A stretch of DNA of 22,551 nucleotides from contig JBKPDO010000110.1 of the NCBI GenBank assembly GCA_046727955.1, positions 1 to 22,551 of the forward strand, read 5' to 3'. This document shows positions 15,383 through 22,551 of this stretch, piece by piece. The notes under the pieces are model-generated. The model saw nothing but the letters and a program-made list of their open reading frames with translations, did not search any database and was not told where the DNA came from. Within the stretch, counting starts at the first letter, position 1. Each line of letters opens with the position of its first letter. This stretch comes from DASVXQ01 sp046727955 (GTDB taxonomy: Bacteria; Actinomycetota; CALGFH01). The position numbers and the translations under genes are program-made.

Positions 15383-16296
15383 GCGCGTGTCACCTCCGGC
15401 GACCCGAACAGCCCGGACGGGCGCAGCAGCAGGACCACGAAGATGATCCCCAGCGGCACCAGCACCTTCAGGTCGGCGCCGATGGCGTTCACGTAGGTGC
15501 CGGCGAGGTTCTCGCTGACGCCGATGATCCAGCTCCCCACGACCGCGCCGAGCGGCGAGTCGAAGCCGCCCAGGGCGGCGCCGGCAAAGGCGTAGACCAG
15601 CACGCCGCCCATCAGGTTCACGTCGAGGAACAGCCGCGGCGCGACCAGCACGCCGGCGATGGCGCCGAGCAGCGCGGCCAGCCCCCAGCCGAGCATCAGC
15701 ATGCGGCCGACGCGGATGCCGACCAGGCGGGCCGAGTCTGGGTTCTGAGCGGCCGCGCGCAGCCCGAGGCCCAGCTTGGTGCGCTGGAACAGCAGCCACA
15801 GCAGCCCGACCACCAGCAGCAGCACCGCGATGATGCCCAGCGACTCGAGCGACAGAGCGACCCCGCCGAGCTGCGCGGTGCCGCTGGGGAAGATGCGCGG
15901 GAAGCCGCGGTTGGCGAAGCCCCAGATCCAGCCCGCCGCCGAGTTGACCACGACGAACAGCCCGAGCGTGACGATCACCAGGGTCAGCGGCCGGCTGCCC
16001 TCGACCGGGCGGATCAGCACCCGCTCGACCGCCATGCCACCGATGAACGAGACCGCGAACGCGCCCAGCAGGGCCTGCCACAGCGGCCAGCCGGCGTCGT
16101 GCAGCCCCCAGGCGACGAAGGTGGAGAACATCGCCATCTCGCCCTGGGCGAAGTTGACGATGCCGGTCGTGCGGAAGATGAGCACCAGCGCCAGCGCGAG
16201 CGTGCCGTAGATCGACCCGTCGGCGATCCCGTCGGCGATCCCGTCGGCGATCCCGTCGGCGATCCCGTCGACCACCACCTGCAGGAACCGTGCCAT
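15379..16296 (-). CDS. livH: Branched-chain/aromatic ABC transporter permease (LivH-like)
   Basis: A 305-residue membrane permease. The start ATG 16296 has AGAAGGAG 5 bases upstream. Conserved features are intact: GSIYGTLALALVLIFRTTG, the NFAQGEMAMFST motif, GLRAAAQNPDSARLVGI and the C-terminal LLLRPSGLFG. The N-terminus is odd: after MARFLQVVV come four DGIA units before DGSIYG, whereas family members have at most one such turn there. This comes from a 12-bp DNA repeat. The extra 12 or so residues precede the first membrane helix. The livM start overlaps the stop by 4 bp. It pairs with LivM in the membrane, so if livM is truly broken this gene has no working partner. Confidence 0.92.
   Translation of the reverse strand: MARFLQVVVDGIADGIADGIADGIADGSIYGTLALALVLIFRTTGIVNFAQGEMAMFSTFVAWGLHDAGWPLWQALLGAFAVSFIGGMAVERVLIRPVEGSRPLTLVIVTLGLFVVVNSAAGWIWGFANRGFPRIFPSGTAQLGGVALSLESLGIIAVLLLVVGLLWLLFQRTKLGLGLRAAAQNPDSARLVGIRVGRMLMLGWGLAALLGAIAGVLVAPRLFLDVNLMGGVLVYAFAGAALGGFDSPLGAVVGSWIIGVSENLAGTYVNAIGADLKVLVPLGIIFVVLLLRPSGLFGSPEVTRA
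16216..16263 (-). repeat. 12-bp tandem repeat (four copies) in livH
   Basis: CCCGTCGGCGAT occurs four times without a mismatch (16216-16263); on the minus strand it encodes DGIA repeated in the LivH N-terminus. The identity of the copies points to recent slippage and possible copy-number variation. Confidence 0.95.
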
Positions 16297-16323
16297 CGCC
16301 GCTCCTTCTGGGTGCCGCCCCAG

Positions 16324-17127
16324 CTAGACGCCGAGGTAGGCGCGCCGCACGTGCTCGTCGGTCCTGACCTGCTGGGCCGGGCCCGCCAGCACGGTGCGGC
16401 CCGCCTCCAGCACATAGGCGTGCTCGGCCAGCTCCAGCGCCAGGTTGGCGTTCTGCTCGACCAGCAGCATGGTGGTGCGCTGCTCCCGCTCGATCTGGCC
16501 GAGTATTCGGAAGAGCTCCCTGGTGACCCGCGGCGCCAGCCCGAGCGACGGCTCGTCGAGCAGCAGCAGCCTCGGCGCGGCGCCGAGCGCGCGGGCCAGC
16601 TCGATGCGCTTGAGGGTGCCGTAGGGCAGCCCGGCCGCCGGCCTGGAGGCCAGGTGCGCCAGGCCAAGGCGCTCGAGCACCTCGTCGGCGCGGCGCCGCG
16701 TGGCGCGCTCGCTGCGGCGCACCCGCGGCAGGCGCAGCGCGGCCGCAGTGAATCCGACCCCGCAGGCGTGATGGCCGCCCAGCATCACGTTCTCGCGCAC
16801 GCTCAGGCTGCCGAACAGACCGAGGTGCTGGAAGGTGCGAGCGATGCCGAGCGCCGCCACCTCGTGCGCCGCCAGCGCCCCGAGGTCGCGGCCGTCGAGC
16901 TCGACGCGGCCACGCTGCGGCCGGGTCAGCCGGCTGACGCAGTCGAACAGGGTGGTCTTGCCGGCGCCGTTGGGGCCGATCAGCCCGCACACCTGGCCCG
17001 GCGCCACCTGGAACGACACGCCGTCGAGCGCGGTGACGCCGCCGAAGCGCACGGTGAGCCGGTCGACGCGCAGCAGCGGCGTGGACCCGCCACCGCCCAC
17101 GCCGCCGCCGGCGCTCACGGTGCTCAC
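16324..17127 (-). CDS. Chimeric LivG-LivF ABC ATPase
   Basis: A 267-residue ATPase whose two halves come from different families. The start GTG 17127 overlaps the ligase stop by 4 bp. Residues 1 to ~190 are LivG-like: Walker A GPNGAGKTT (51-59), IARTFQHLGLFGSLSVRENV (95-114), and the LivG-type signature LPYGTLKRIELARAL (167-181) in place of the LivF LSGGEQQ. From Walker B LLLLDEPS (187-194) onward it is LivF-like: SLGLAPRVTRELF, LLVEQNANLAL with Gln instead of the LivG His-His, and the ending RRAYLGV. A single deletion between the shared Walker B segments of adjacent livG and livF would give this. Nucleotide binding motifs are all present, so a homodimer might work; no second ATPase is in the operon. 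Confidence 0.85.
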   Translation of the reverse strand: MSTVSAGGGVGGGGSTPLLRVDRLTVRFGGVTALDGVSFQVAPGQVCGLIGPNGAGKTTLFDCVSRLTRPQRGRVELDGRDLGALAAHEVAALGIARTFQHLGLFGSLSVRENVMLGGHHACGVGFTAAALRLPRVRRSERATRRRADEVLERLGLAHLASRPAAGLPYGTLKRIELARALGAAPRLLLLDEPSLGLAPRVTRELFRILGQIEREQRTTMLLVEQNANLALELAEHAYVLEAGRTVLAGPAQQVRTDEHVRRAYLGV

Positions 17128-18541
17128 GGTGTCCCCCGCCGGCCGGACGCCGCCCCCAGCGGCACCACGATCTCGCGCTTGAGCAGCTTGCCGGTGACGC
17201 TCCTGGGCAACTCCTCGACGATCCACACGTGCCGCGGGTACTTGTAGGCGGCGACCCGGGCCTTGACGAACTCGCGCAGCGCGGCGGGGTCGGCGCCGCG
17301 GCCCTCCCTGAGCACCACCGCCGCGGCCACCTCCTCGCCGAGCCGCGGGTGCGGGACGCCGACGACCGCTGCCTCGCGCACGCAGGGGTGCTCGCAGAGC
17401 ACCTCCTCGACCTCGCGTGGATAGACGTTGTAGCCGCCGCGGATGATCACGTCGCTCATGCGGTCGACCATATAGAAGTAGCCGTCGTCGTCGACCCTGC
17501 CGAGGTCGCCGGTGTGGAACCAGCCGTCGCGCAGCACCGCCGCGGTGGCGGCCGGGCGGTTCCAGTACCCCTTGATGACGTTGTGGCCGCGGATGACGAT
17601 CTCGCCGACCTCGCCGGTGGGCAGGTCGTGGCCGTCGTCGCCGACGATCTTCATCTCCACGCCGGCGATCGGCGCGCCGATCGAGCCCGGCTTGTGCCCG
17701 CGCCCGAAATGGTTGGACGAGGCGACCGGAGAGGTCTCGCTGAGCCCGTAGCCCTCGACCACCTTGCGGCCGAGCGCCGCCTCGAGCCCGCGCATCACCT
17801 CCGCCGGCATCGGCGCCCCGCCCGAGACGCAGACGCGCAGCGTGGAGAGGTCGTAGGAGTCCCGGGCCGGATGGCCGAGCAGGGCGGCGTACATCGCCGG
17901 CACGCCCTGCAGCACGGTCACGCGGTCGCGCTGCACGACCTGCAGCGCCTTGCCGGCGTCGAAGCGCTCCAGCAGCGACAGGCAGCCGCCGGCGCCGATT
18001 GTGGCGTTGAGCGTGCAGGTCTGGCCGAACGAGTGGAACAGCGGCAGGGCGCCGAGGGCGACGTCGTCCTCGACCATCGAGTGCAGGCCCCTGACCGCGT
18101 CGGCGTTCCTGATGAGGTTGGCGTGGGTCAGCTCGGCACCCTTGGGCGAGCCGGTGGCTCCCGAGGTATAGAGGATCACCGCGGTGTCGGCCGGGTCGCG
18201 CTCGCACAGCTCCCGCTCGGGTCGCACGCCACCAAGAAGCCACTCGAACTCGCCGGGGTCACGAACAGGCAATCGGTTCCCGCCCCACAGGCGCCCGCCT
18301 CCACCACCTCGGCCAGCGCGTGCCACGCGAACAGCAGCTTGGCGCCGGAGTCGCTGAGGTAGAAGGCGACCTCGCGCTCCTTGAGCAGGACGTTCACCGG
18401 CACGACCACCGCGCCCGCGCGCAGGATGCCGTAGTAGACGACGGCGAACTCGGGCACGTTCGGGAGCATGACCGCGACGCGGTCGCCGGGTCCCACCCCG
18501 CGCCGCCGCAGCAGCGCCGCGACCCTGGCGCTGGCGGCGAC
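17124..18541 (-). pseudogene. Acyl-CoA synthetase (AMP-dependent ligase), 5'-truncated and frameshifted
   Basis: The body of an ANL-family ligase that activates carboxylic acids to CoA thioesters through an acyl-adenylate. Motifs: ILYTSGATGSPKGAELTH (P-loop), GYGLSETSP, HTGDLGRVDDDGYFYMVDR, IIRGGYNVYPREVEE and the catalytic-lysine region LPRSVTGKLLKREI near the end. The reading frame breaks at 18255-18258, where a G-run (CCCC on the minus strand) seems one base short; the upstream frame carries GPGDRVAVMLPNVPEFAVVY and VVPVNVLLKEREVAFYLSDS. Homology starts abruptly at AASARVAALLRRRGV (about 18538), so roughly 40 N-terminal residues and the start codon are gone. Upstream sequence is antisense to a PucR fragment. 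As the first gene of the Liv operon, its loss of 5' end also removes the expected operon promoter. Confidence 0.87.
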
Positions 18542-19036
18542 GCGGCGGAGCTGTGCGACCGCCTCCAAGCCGTGCAGGAGCGCCTGCGCCGCGGGGGCAC
18601 GCCGCTGGCGATGGGCATCAGCACGGTCGCGGCCGGCGCCGCCGAGGTGCCGCGCGCCTATCTGGAGGCGCGCACGGCGCTCGAGAGCGTCGGCGACGAT
18701 GGCGGGGTGGTGGCGCTGCCGCGGCTGTCGCCATTCGACTACATCGCCCGCCGCGCCGACGACACCGCGCGCCGGCTGGTGGATGCGCGACTGCGCGCCT
18801 TCCTCGACGACGACCGCGCCCGCGGCGGCGTGCTCACCGCCACCATCCGCGCCTTCGCCGACGCTGACCTCAACCTGCGCGTGGCCGCCGAGCGCCTGCA
18901 GGTGCACCCCAACACCGCCCAGTACCGCCTGCACCGCATCGAGGGGCGCACCGGGCGGAACCCTCGCCGCATCGGCGACCTACTGGACCTGCTCGTGGCG
19001 ATCACCCTGGACGACAGCATCGCCGTCAACCGCTAG
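18536..19036 (+). pseudogene. PucR/CdaR-family regulator, C-terminal fragment
   Basis: About 165 codons of a PucR-type regulator remain. MGISTVAAGAAEVPRAYLEA and RTALESVG belong to the GGDEF-like linker domain; LRAFLDDDRARGGVLTATIR, then LNLRVAAERLQVHPNTAQYR and LHRIEGRTGRNPRR are the PucR C-terminal HTH, ending at TAG 19034-19036. Upstream of about 18536 the plus strand is antisense to the ligase and shows no PucR sequence, so the N-terminal part is lost. The simplest origin is a divergent regulator-ligase pair from which the middle (both 5' ends and the shared promoter) was deleted. PucR proteins often control neighbouring catabolic or uptake genes. Confidence 0.82.
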
Positions 19037-19045
19037 CCGTAGGCC

Positions 19046-19134
19046 CTAGCGCTCGCGCAGGACCCGGCGCAGGATTGCCCGACGGCGATCGGGTATTCGG
19101 GCAGGTTGGGGCTCAGGATGGCGACGGCGTCGCC
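19046..19134 (-). pseudogene. Relic of a second AMP-dependent ligase, only both ends left
   Basis: On the minus strand, GDAVAILSPNLPEYPIAV (from 19134) matches the N-terminal region of 4-coumarate/acyl-CoA ligases. It runs at once into bases that, with two missing bases allowed, read SGKILRRVLRER followed by TAG (19048-19046), the usual C-terminus (catalytic Lys motif) of the same family. Some 450 residues between the two are missing. It is convergent with the PucR fragment and abuts the HTH gene. The short length limits certainty. Confidence 0.55.
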
Positions 19135-19140
19135 ATGGGG

Positions 19141-19476
19141 ATGAAACGGCAGGTCAGCTACCGGCGGCGGCTGCGGGAGGTCATGGCCGCCCATGGCATG
19201 TTCGCCGCCGCCGATCTCGAAGCCCCCCTGGCCGAGCGGGGCATCAAGCTGTCCTCGGTGCAGGTCTGGCGGCTGGTGACCGGGATCCCGGAGCGGCTGT
19301 CGCTGCCGGTCCTGGCCGCACTGTGCGACATCTTCGAGGTCACCCCGGCCGAGCTGATCGTCACCCGCGCCGAGAACGCCCCGGTGCGCCGGAGCGCGAC
19401 CGCCAACCAGGGGGAGGTGGTCGATCTGGCCACCACGGTCCGGCCCAGGCGCGCCCGGATCCACCCCGAGAAGTGA
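19141..19476 (+). CDS. Small Cro/XRE-type helix-turn-helix protein
   Basis: A 111-residue basic protein starting MKRQVSYRRRLREVMAAHGM. The HTH region is about residues 8-75: FAAADLEAPLAERGIKLSSV, then QVWRLVTGIPERLSLPVLAA and LCDIFEVTPAELI, the pattern of Cro/C1-type HTH_26 domains. The tail is Arg-rich (RPRRARIHPEK). ATG 19135 (MGMKRQ) is an alternative start; neither has a Shine-Dalgarno, and the ligase relic ends within about 7 bases of the start, as if the gene's own upstream region has been replaced. Proteins of this kind often accompany actinobacterial integrase/recombinase modules; that is recollection, and no recombinase is in this window. Function is probably transcriptional control of a mobile module. 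Confidence 0.75.
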   Translation: MKRQVSYRRRLREVMAAHGMFAAADLEAPLAERGIKLSSVQVWRLVTGIPERLSLPVLAALCDIFEVTPAELIVTRAENAPVRRSATANQGEVVDLATTVRPRRARIHPEK

Positions 19477-19568
19477 CCAGCAGCCAGCACGACTGCGGTC
19501 TTGAGGGGCGGTCGGGGACGGGTCGGCGGTGAGAAATACTTGCAAGAGCGCCGGAAGGAGACAGGGCG

Positions 19569-19739
19569 ATGATAGGTCACCGCAAGTGGCGTGACACTTC
19601 GCCTGGTTGGTTGATCGTTCGGCACCCGTCGTCCCGGGCATCAAGCAAGTTCGGCTTGGAGCGTCTCGGTCACGGGACGGCGGCCGCCGAGGCGGGCGGG
19701 AACAGCGGTGAGCGCCGCCACCACGAGCACGGTTGCTAG
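19569..19739 (+). CDS. Short ORF, possible 5' remnant of a lost gene
   Basis: A 56-codon frame starting MIGHRKWRDTSPGWLIVRHP, with GGAAGGAG 9 bases upstream of ATG 19569 and 92 bp after the HTH gene on the same strand. From 19641 it runs antisense to the end of the exporter permease gene, where the codons look like shadow sequence. I do not recognise it. It may be the first ~25 codons of the gene that once followed the HTH gene. Confidence 0.3.
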   Translation: MIGHRKWRDTSPGWLIVRHPSSRASSKFGLERLGHGTAAAEAGGNSGERRHHEHGC

Positions 19740-21491
19740 CACCACGGCGAGCAGCTGCCAGAGCGACGGAAGCGTGGCCCTGGCGCTGTCGCCGCCGGTG
19801 ATCGCGTTGATGGCGTGGAACAGTGCGAAGCCTCCCGGGAAAGCGCCCAGGATGGCGCCGGCGAGCGCGGGGAGCACCTGCGCGGCCGCCAGTGCCGCAC
19901 TCACTTCACGAGGGGTTGCGCCGAGGGCGCGCGCCAGCGCCGATGAATGCCGGTTGTCGAGCACGGTCGCCCAGGTGATGAAGATGGCGTTGACCGCCGC
20001 CAGGGAGAGCAGTATGACCATCACGACGAGGAGCACCTGGCGCAGCAGCTCCACCTGAGCATCGTCATATCCGCCGGCGAGTGGTTGGGCAGTGAGGTAG
20101 GCGTTGAGTACCAGTGCGACGAAGATCCCGCTGACCGTGATCGCGATACTGACCACACCCAGCACAACCCGTCGCGGCCGGCGGGCGGCGACCCGCAACG
20201 CGAGAAGCAGCGGGACGGGCAGTCGCGCCGAGATCGCGATCAGCCAGCCGGTGCGGCGGAGTGGGCGTGCCGAGTCGGCCAGCGCGTTGACGGTGCTGGA
20301 GCGGGCGGCGCGCACGGCCGGAACAACAGTCGCAACTACCGCGACTCCGAGTGCCACGGCGGTCACCAAACCGACCGTGGACATGGTCATCGACGGCGTG
20401 CCCGCGCTGCCGATGAGGCCGGCACCGGACTCGGTAAGCAACGGAGCGGTCAGCGATCCGACCGCCAACCCGGCCGCGGCCGCGACGATGGCCACAAGGA
20501 CATACTCCGCGAGCAGCACGGCAGCGACCAGGCTCGGTGTGCCGCCGACTGCTTTAAGGAGTCCGACGCGTCTGGTCTGGTCGGCCGTCCGGCTGCCGAC
20601 CAGCACCGAGACACTAGCCACGGCGAGCAGACCAAGCAGCCAGGCTCCAATCAGCAGAAGGATCTGGGTGTCTCTGGCCAGCTCGGTGGCCTCTTCGAGG
20701 ATTTCCTCCCAGGACGCCAGGCGTGGAGCGTCCCGGCTCTCCGGGAGGTTGGCGTCGACGAACGCCTGAGCCTCATCCGGGTCGGCCAGCTTCAGGTTCA
20801 TCACGTAGGACAGGGAATCTGGATCCAGGGTGAGGCTCCGCACATCCGTCTGGGTGAGCCAGACCAGTCCGGGATTGTGCAGCAACCCCGGAGGCAATTC
20901 GCCGGCCAGATCGTCGGGAATGGCGCCGCTCACGCAACCAACGGCGACAATGCAGGACGCCCCCGGATAGGGCGGCATGGCGGCGGTGACCGCAACGCCG
21001 ACGACCTCGAACGACCGGCCGTCCAGGGTGACCGGATCACCCACGTGCACATCGAGCACGTTGGCGAAGGCGGCCTCGACCACCACACCGCCATCGCTGA
21101 CCCAGGTGCCCTGGATCAGCTCGGGCTGGTCGACCGGCGCGGGCGCGGCGCCGCGCCCCACGGCCTGCACATCTGACGTCCGACCGGATGCCTGAAGTTT
21201 CGCCGGGGTGACCGGGTACGGTCCGCTGTGGTCGATGACGCCGGGAGCGCTGGCCAGGTCCTCGAGGCCGGAAAGCCCGGCGGCGGGCTGGTCGACGCTG
21301 GCGACGACGTCGGGTCCGTTGGTCGCCTCCCGGGTGCTCTGGTAGGGGTCGCTGGCCGCGTCGCGCAGGACGAGCCCGAGCGTCAACGTCGTGGTGGCCG
21401 CCATGATGGCAAGCAGCAGAAGCGCGGCCTCGATGCGGCGCCGCCGTAGGTCACGCACGGCGAGGCGGCCCACGAGCAGGACGCGGCCCAT
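19641..21491 (-). CDS. FtsX-family ABC exporter permease (MacB/LolC-like)
   Basis: A 616-residue permease. ATG 21491 lies 5 bp after the ATPase stop, with GGAGG overlapping that gene's last codons, so translation is coupled. An N-terminal helix (IEAALLLLAIMAATTTLTLG) is followed by an extracytoplasmic MacB_PCD-like domain (about 47-270) with two nearby cysteines (GASCIVAVGCVSG) that may pair. Then comes the first FtsX domain (ILLLIGAWLLGLLAVASVSV, RVGLLKAVGGTP), linker helices, and a second FtsX domain near the C-terminus (ARALGATPREVSAALAAAQV). This duplicated-FtsX form is common in Gram-positive exporters of peptides or lipids. The substrate is unknown. The PadR regulator upstream suggests induction by a toxic compound or envelope stress. 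Confidence 0.9.
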   Translation of the reverse strand: MGRVLLVGRLAVRDLRRRRIEAALLLLAIMAATTTLTLGLVLRDAASDPYQSTREATNGPDVVASVDQPAAGLSGLEDLASAPGVIDHSGPYPVTPAKLQASGRTSDVQAVGRGAAPAPVDQPELIQGTWVSDGGVVVEAAFANVLDVHVGDPVTLDGRSFEVVGVAVTAAMPPYPGASCIVAVGCVSGAIPDDLAGELPPGLLHNPGLVWLTQTDVRSLTLDPDSLSYVMNLKLADPDEAQAFVDANLPESRDAPRLASWEEILEEATELARDTQILLLIGAWLLGLLAVASVSVLVGSRTADQTRRVGLLKAVGGTPSLVAAVLLAEYVLVAIVAAAAGLAVGSLTAPLLTESGAGLIGSAGTPSMTMSTVGLVTAVALGVAVVATVVPAVRAARSSTVNALADSARPLRRTGWLIAISARLPVPLLLALRVAARRPRRVVLGVVSIAITVSGIFVALVLNAYLTAQPLAGGYDDAQVELLRQVLLVVMVILLSLAAVNAIFITWATVLDNRHSSALARALGATPREVSAALAAAQVLPALAGAILGAFPGGFALFHAINAITGGDSARATLPSLWQLLAVVLATVLVVAALTAVPARLGGRRPVTETLQAELA

Positions 21492-21496
21492 CGCCC

Positions 21497-22243
21497 TCAG
21501 TCCTCCAGCCCGACGAGGGCGCCGAGCTGCCCGCTGGTGCCACCGGTCAACCTGGTCTCGTCCACGAACGCGCCGTCGCGCATCGAGATCAGCCGGTCTG
21601 CGGTGGCCGCGATCCGCGCCTCGTGGGTGACAATGACCAGCGTCTGCCCGGACTCGTGCAGGCTCTCGAAGAGCCGGAGGACGTCAAGGGTGGCGGCGCT
21701 GTCCAGATTTCCGGTGGGCTCGTCGGCGAGAACGACCAACGGCTCGTTGCTCAACGCCCGGGCGATCGCGACCCGCTGCCGCTGGCCACCGGACAGCGCC
21801 GAGGGCAGGAACCGCGCCCGGTCGGCGAGCCCGACCTGCTCCAGCAGCTCCTCCGCACGCCGTCTGGCCGCCCGCCGCGAGCGTCCGGCCAGCAGCGCCG
21901 ACAGCTCGACGTTTTCCACGGCGGTGAGCTCCTCCATCAGGTGAAAGGCCTGGAAGACGAAGCCGACATCGGTGCGTCGCATCCTGGCCAGGGCCTTCTC
22001 ACCGATGTCGTCGATGCGACGGCCGTTCAGCGACACCTCTCCACCCGAGGGCCGGTCCAGCCCCCCGAGCAGGTGGAGCAGCGTGGACTTCCCGCAACCG
22101 CTGGGCCCCATCACCGCCACCGTTTCTCCCGCGCCGATGTCGAGATCGACCCCGTCGACGGCGCGCACCAATCCTTCCCCCTTGCCGTACTCCTTTCGCA
22201 ACCCGCGAGCGCGAAGCACGGACGTGTCGGCGGCGGCGCTCAC
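21497..22243 (-). CDS. ABC exporter ATP-binding protein (MacB/LolD-like)
   Basis: A 248-residue ATPase with all motifs: Walker A GPSGCGKST (46-54), Q98 (VFQAFHLM), signature LSGGQ (150-154), Walker B VVLADEPTGNLD (170-181) and H207 (VTHE). ADEPTGNLD and FVFQAFHLMEELTAVENVEL are characteristic of the MacB/LolD/FtsE group, which drives mechanotransmission-type exporters. The start GTG 22243 overlaps the PadR stop by 4 bp (GTGA). It powers the FtsX-type permease immediately downstream. Confidence 0.94.
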   Translation of the reverse strand: MSAAADTSVLRARGLRKEYGKGEGLVRAVDGVDLDIGAGETVAVMGPSGCGKSTLLHLLGGLDRPSGGEVSLNGRRIDDIGEKALARMRRTDVGFVFQAFHLMEELTAVENVELSALLAGRSRRAARRRAEELLEQVGLADRARFLPSALSGGQRQRVAIARALSNEPLVVLADEPTGNLDSAATLDVLRLFESLHESGQTLVIVTHEARIAATADRLISMRDGAFVDETRLTGGTSGQLGALVGLED

Positions 22244-22551
22244 GATCCACTCCTTCGGGAGGTCCAGTTCTTCTCACATGCCTCGAGCCAGCGCAGGTCC
22301 GCCTGCAGCCGGAGCACGATGCCCTCCAACAACAGCGCCGCGTTCGAGCGGTCCGGCTCGGCCATGGCGGCGCGCTGGGCATCACGCAACCGGCGCAGCA
22401 GCTCGCGGCGCTGGGTGTCGACAATGGTGAGCGGGTCGGCCAGCCCGGCCGCCGCGGCCGCGATCAGCTTGAGATGGAACTCCGCGAGGTCGGGTTTTGG
22501 CCAACTCACCTCGGCGATCCACTCGGCGACTCGCTGTTGGCCGTTGGGGGT
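22240..22551 (-). CDS. PadR-family transcriptional regulator, N-terminus outside window
   Basis: The frame is open to the right edge, leaving 103 visible residues. They cover the end of the winged-helix domain (TPNGQQRVAEWIAE) and the complete C-terminal PadR helical dimerisation domain (WPKPDLAEFHLKLIAAAAAG, LADPLTIVDTQRRELLRRLR, LQADLRWLEACEKN). An internal GTG at 22509 should not be taken as the start. PadR proteins commonly repress an adjacent exporter operon and release DNA on binding its substrate. Here the stop overlaps the ATPase start by 4 bp, so regulator and exporter share a transcript. Confidence 0.85.
   Translation of the reverse strand, partial: TPNGQQRVAEWIAEVSWPKPDLAEFHLKLIAAAAAGLADPLTIVDTQRRELLRRLRDAQRAAMAEPDRSNAALLLEGIVLRLQADLRWLEACEKNWTSRRSGS

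Noticed and set aside
16216..16263. CRISPR-like array
   Set aside because: The 12-bp units are contiguous with no spacers and lie inside a coding frame.
19947..21176. About 400-codon plus-strand frame opposite the FtsX-type permease
   Set aside because: Low-complexity hydrophilic translation with no recognisable domain; the permease on the other strand is convincing.

Overview
The window is very GC-rich, uses GTG starts freely and packs minus-strand operons with 4-base start/stop overlaps. Protein families (large ATPase LuxR regulators, PucR, Zur with a linked metal ABC operon, YibE/F, PadR-linked exporter) point to a high-GC actinobacterium; the genus cannot be named from the sequence alone.

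Layout. 1-4697: two convergent, closely related LuxR/LAL-type regulators (the left one cut by the window edge) separated by a strong hairpin and GC-rich tandem repeats. 4984-6944: an Hsp20 chaperone, a NarL-type response regulator broken by an internal deletion and a frameshift, a convergent receiver-only protein, and a DUF4190-like membrane protein. 7015-11251 (minus strand): a complete zinc-type ABC operon, substrate-binding lipoprotein - ATPase - two permeases - Zur regulator, every transporter junction a 4-bp overlap, with a good Zur-box match upstream and a strong hairpin terminator at the end. A 130-bp MITE with TA target duplication sits in frame in the tail of the first permease gene. 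11333-13069: a YibE/F-family membrane protein with an unusual repeat-linked C-terminal extension.

13058-19134 is a branched-chain/aromatic-type (Liv) uptake operon with a CoA ligase, on the minus strand, in visible decay: livM carries two single-base frameshifts, the ATPase is a LivG/LivF chimera, the ligase is frameshifted and has lost its 5' end, and its probable divergent PucR regulator has lost its 5' part at the same junction. Next to it lies an 89-bp relic of a second ligase that keeps only N- and C-terminal motifs. A small Cro/XRE-type HTH gene (19141-19476) abuts this relic.

19641-22551 (minus strand): a PadR-regulated MacB/LolCDE-like exporter: PadR regulator (cut by the right edge), ATPase, FtsX-type permease, all translationally coupled.

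Two themes cross the window: short tandem repeats, several inside coding frames (livH, znuC, yibE/F), and single-base losses in G/C tracts. They may reflect true replication slippage and gene decay, or consensus errors in the assembly; raw reads would decide. No CRISPR array, rRNA or tRNA was found.
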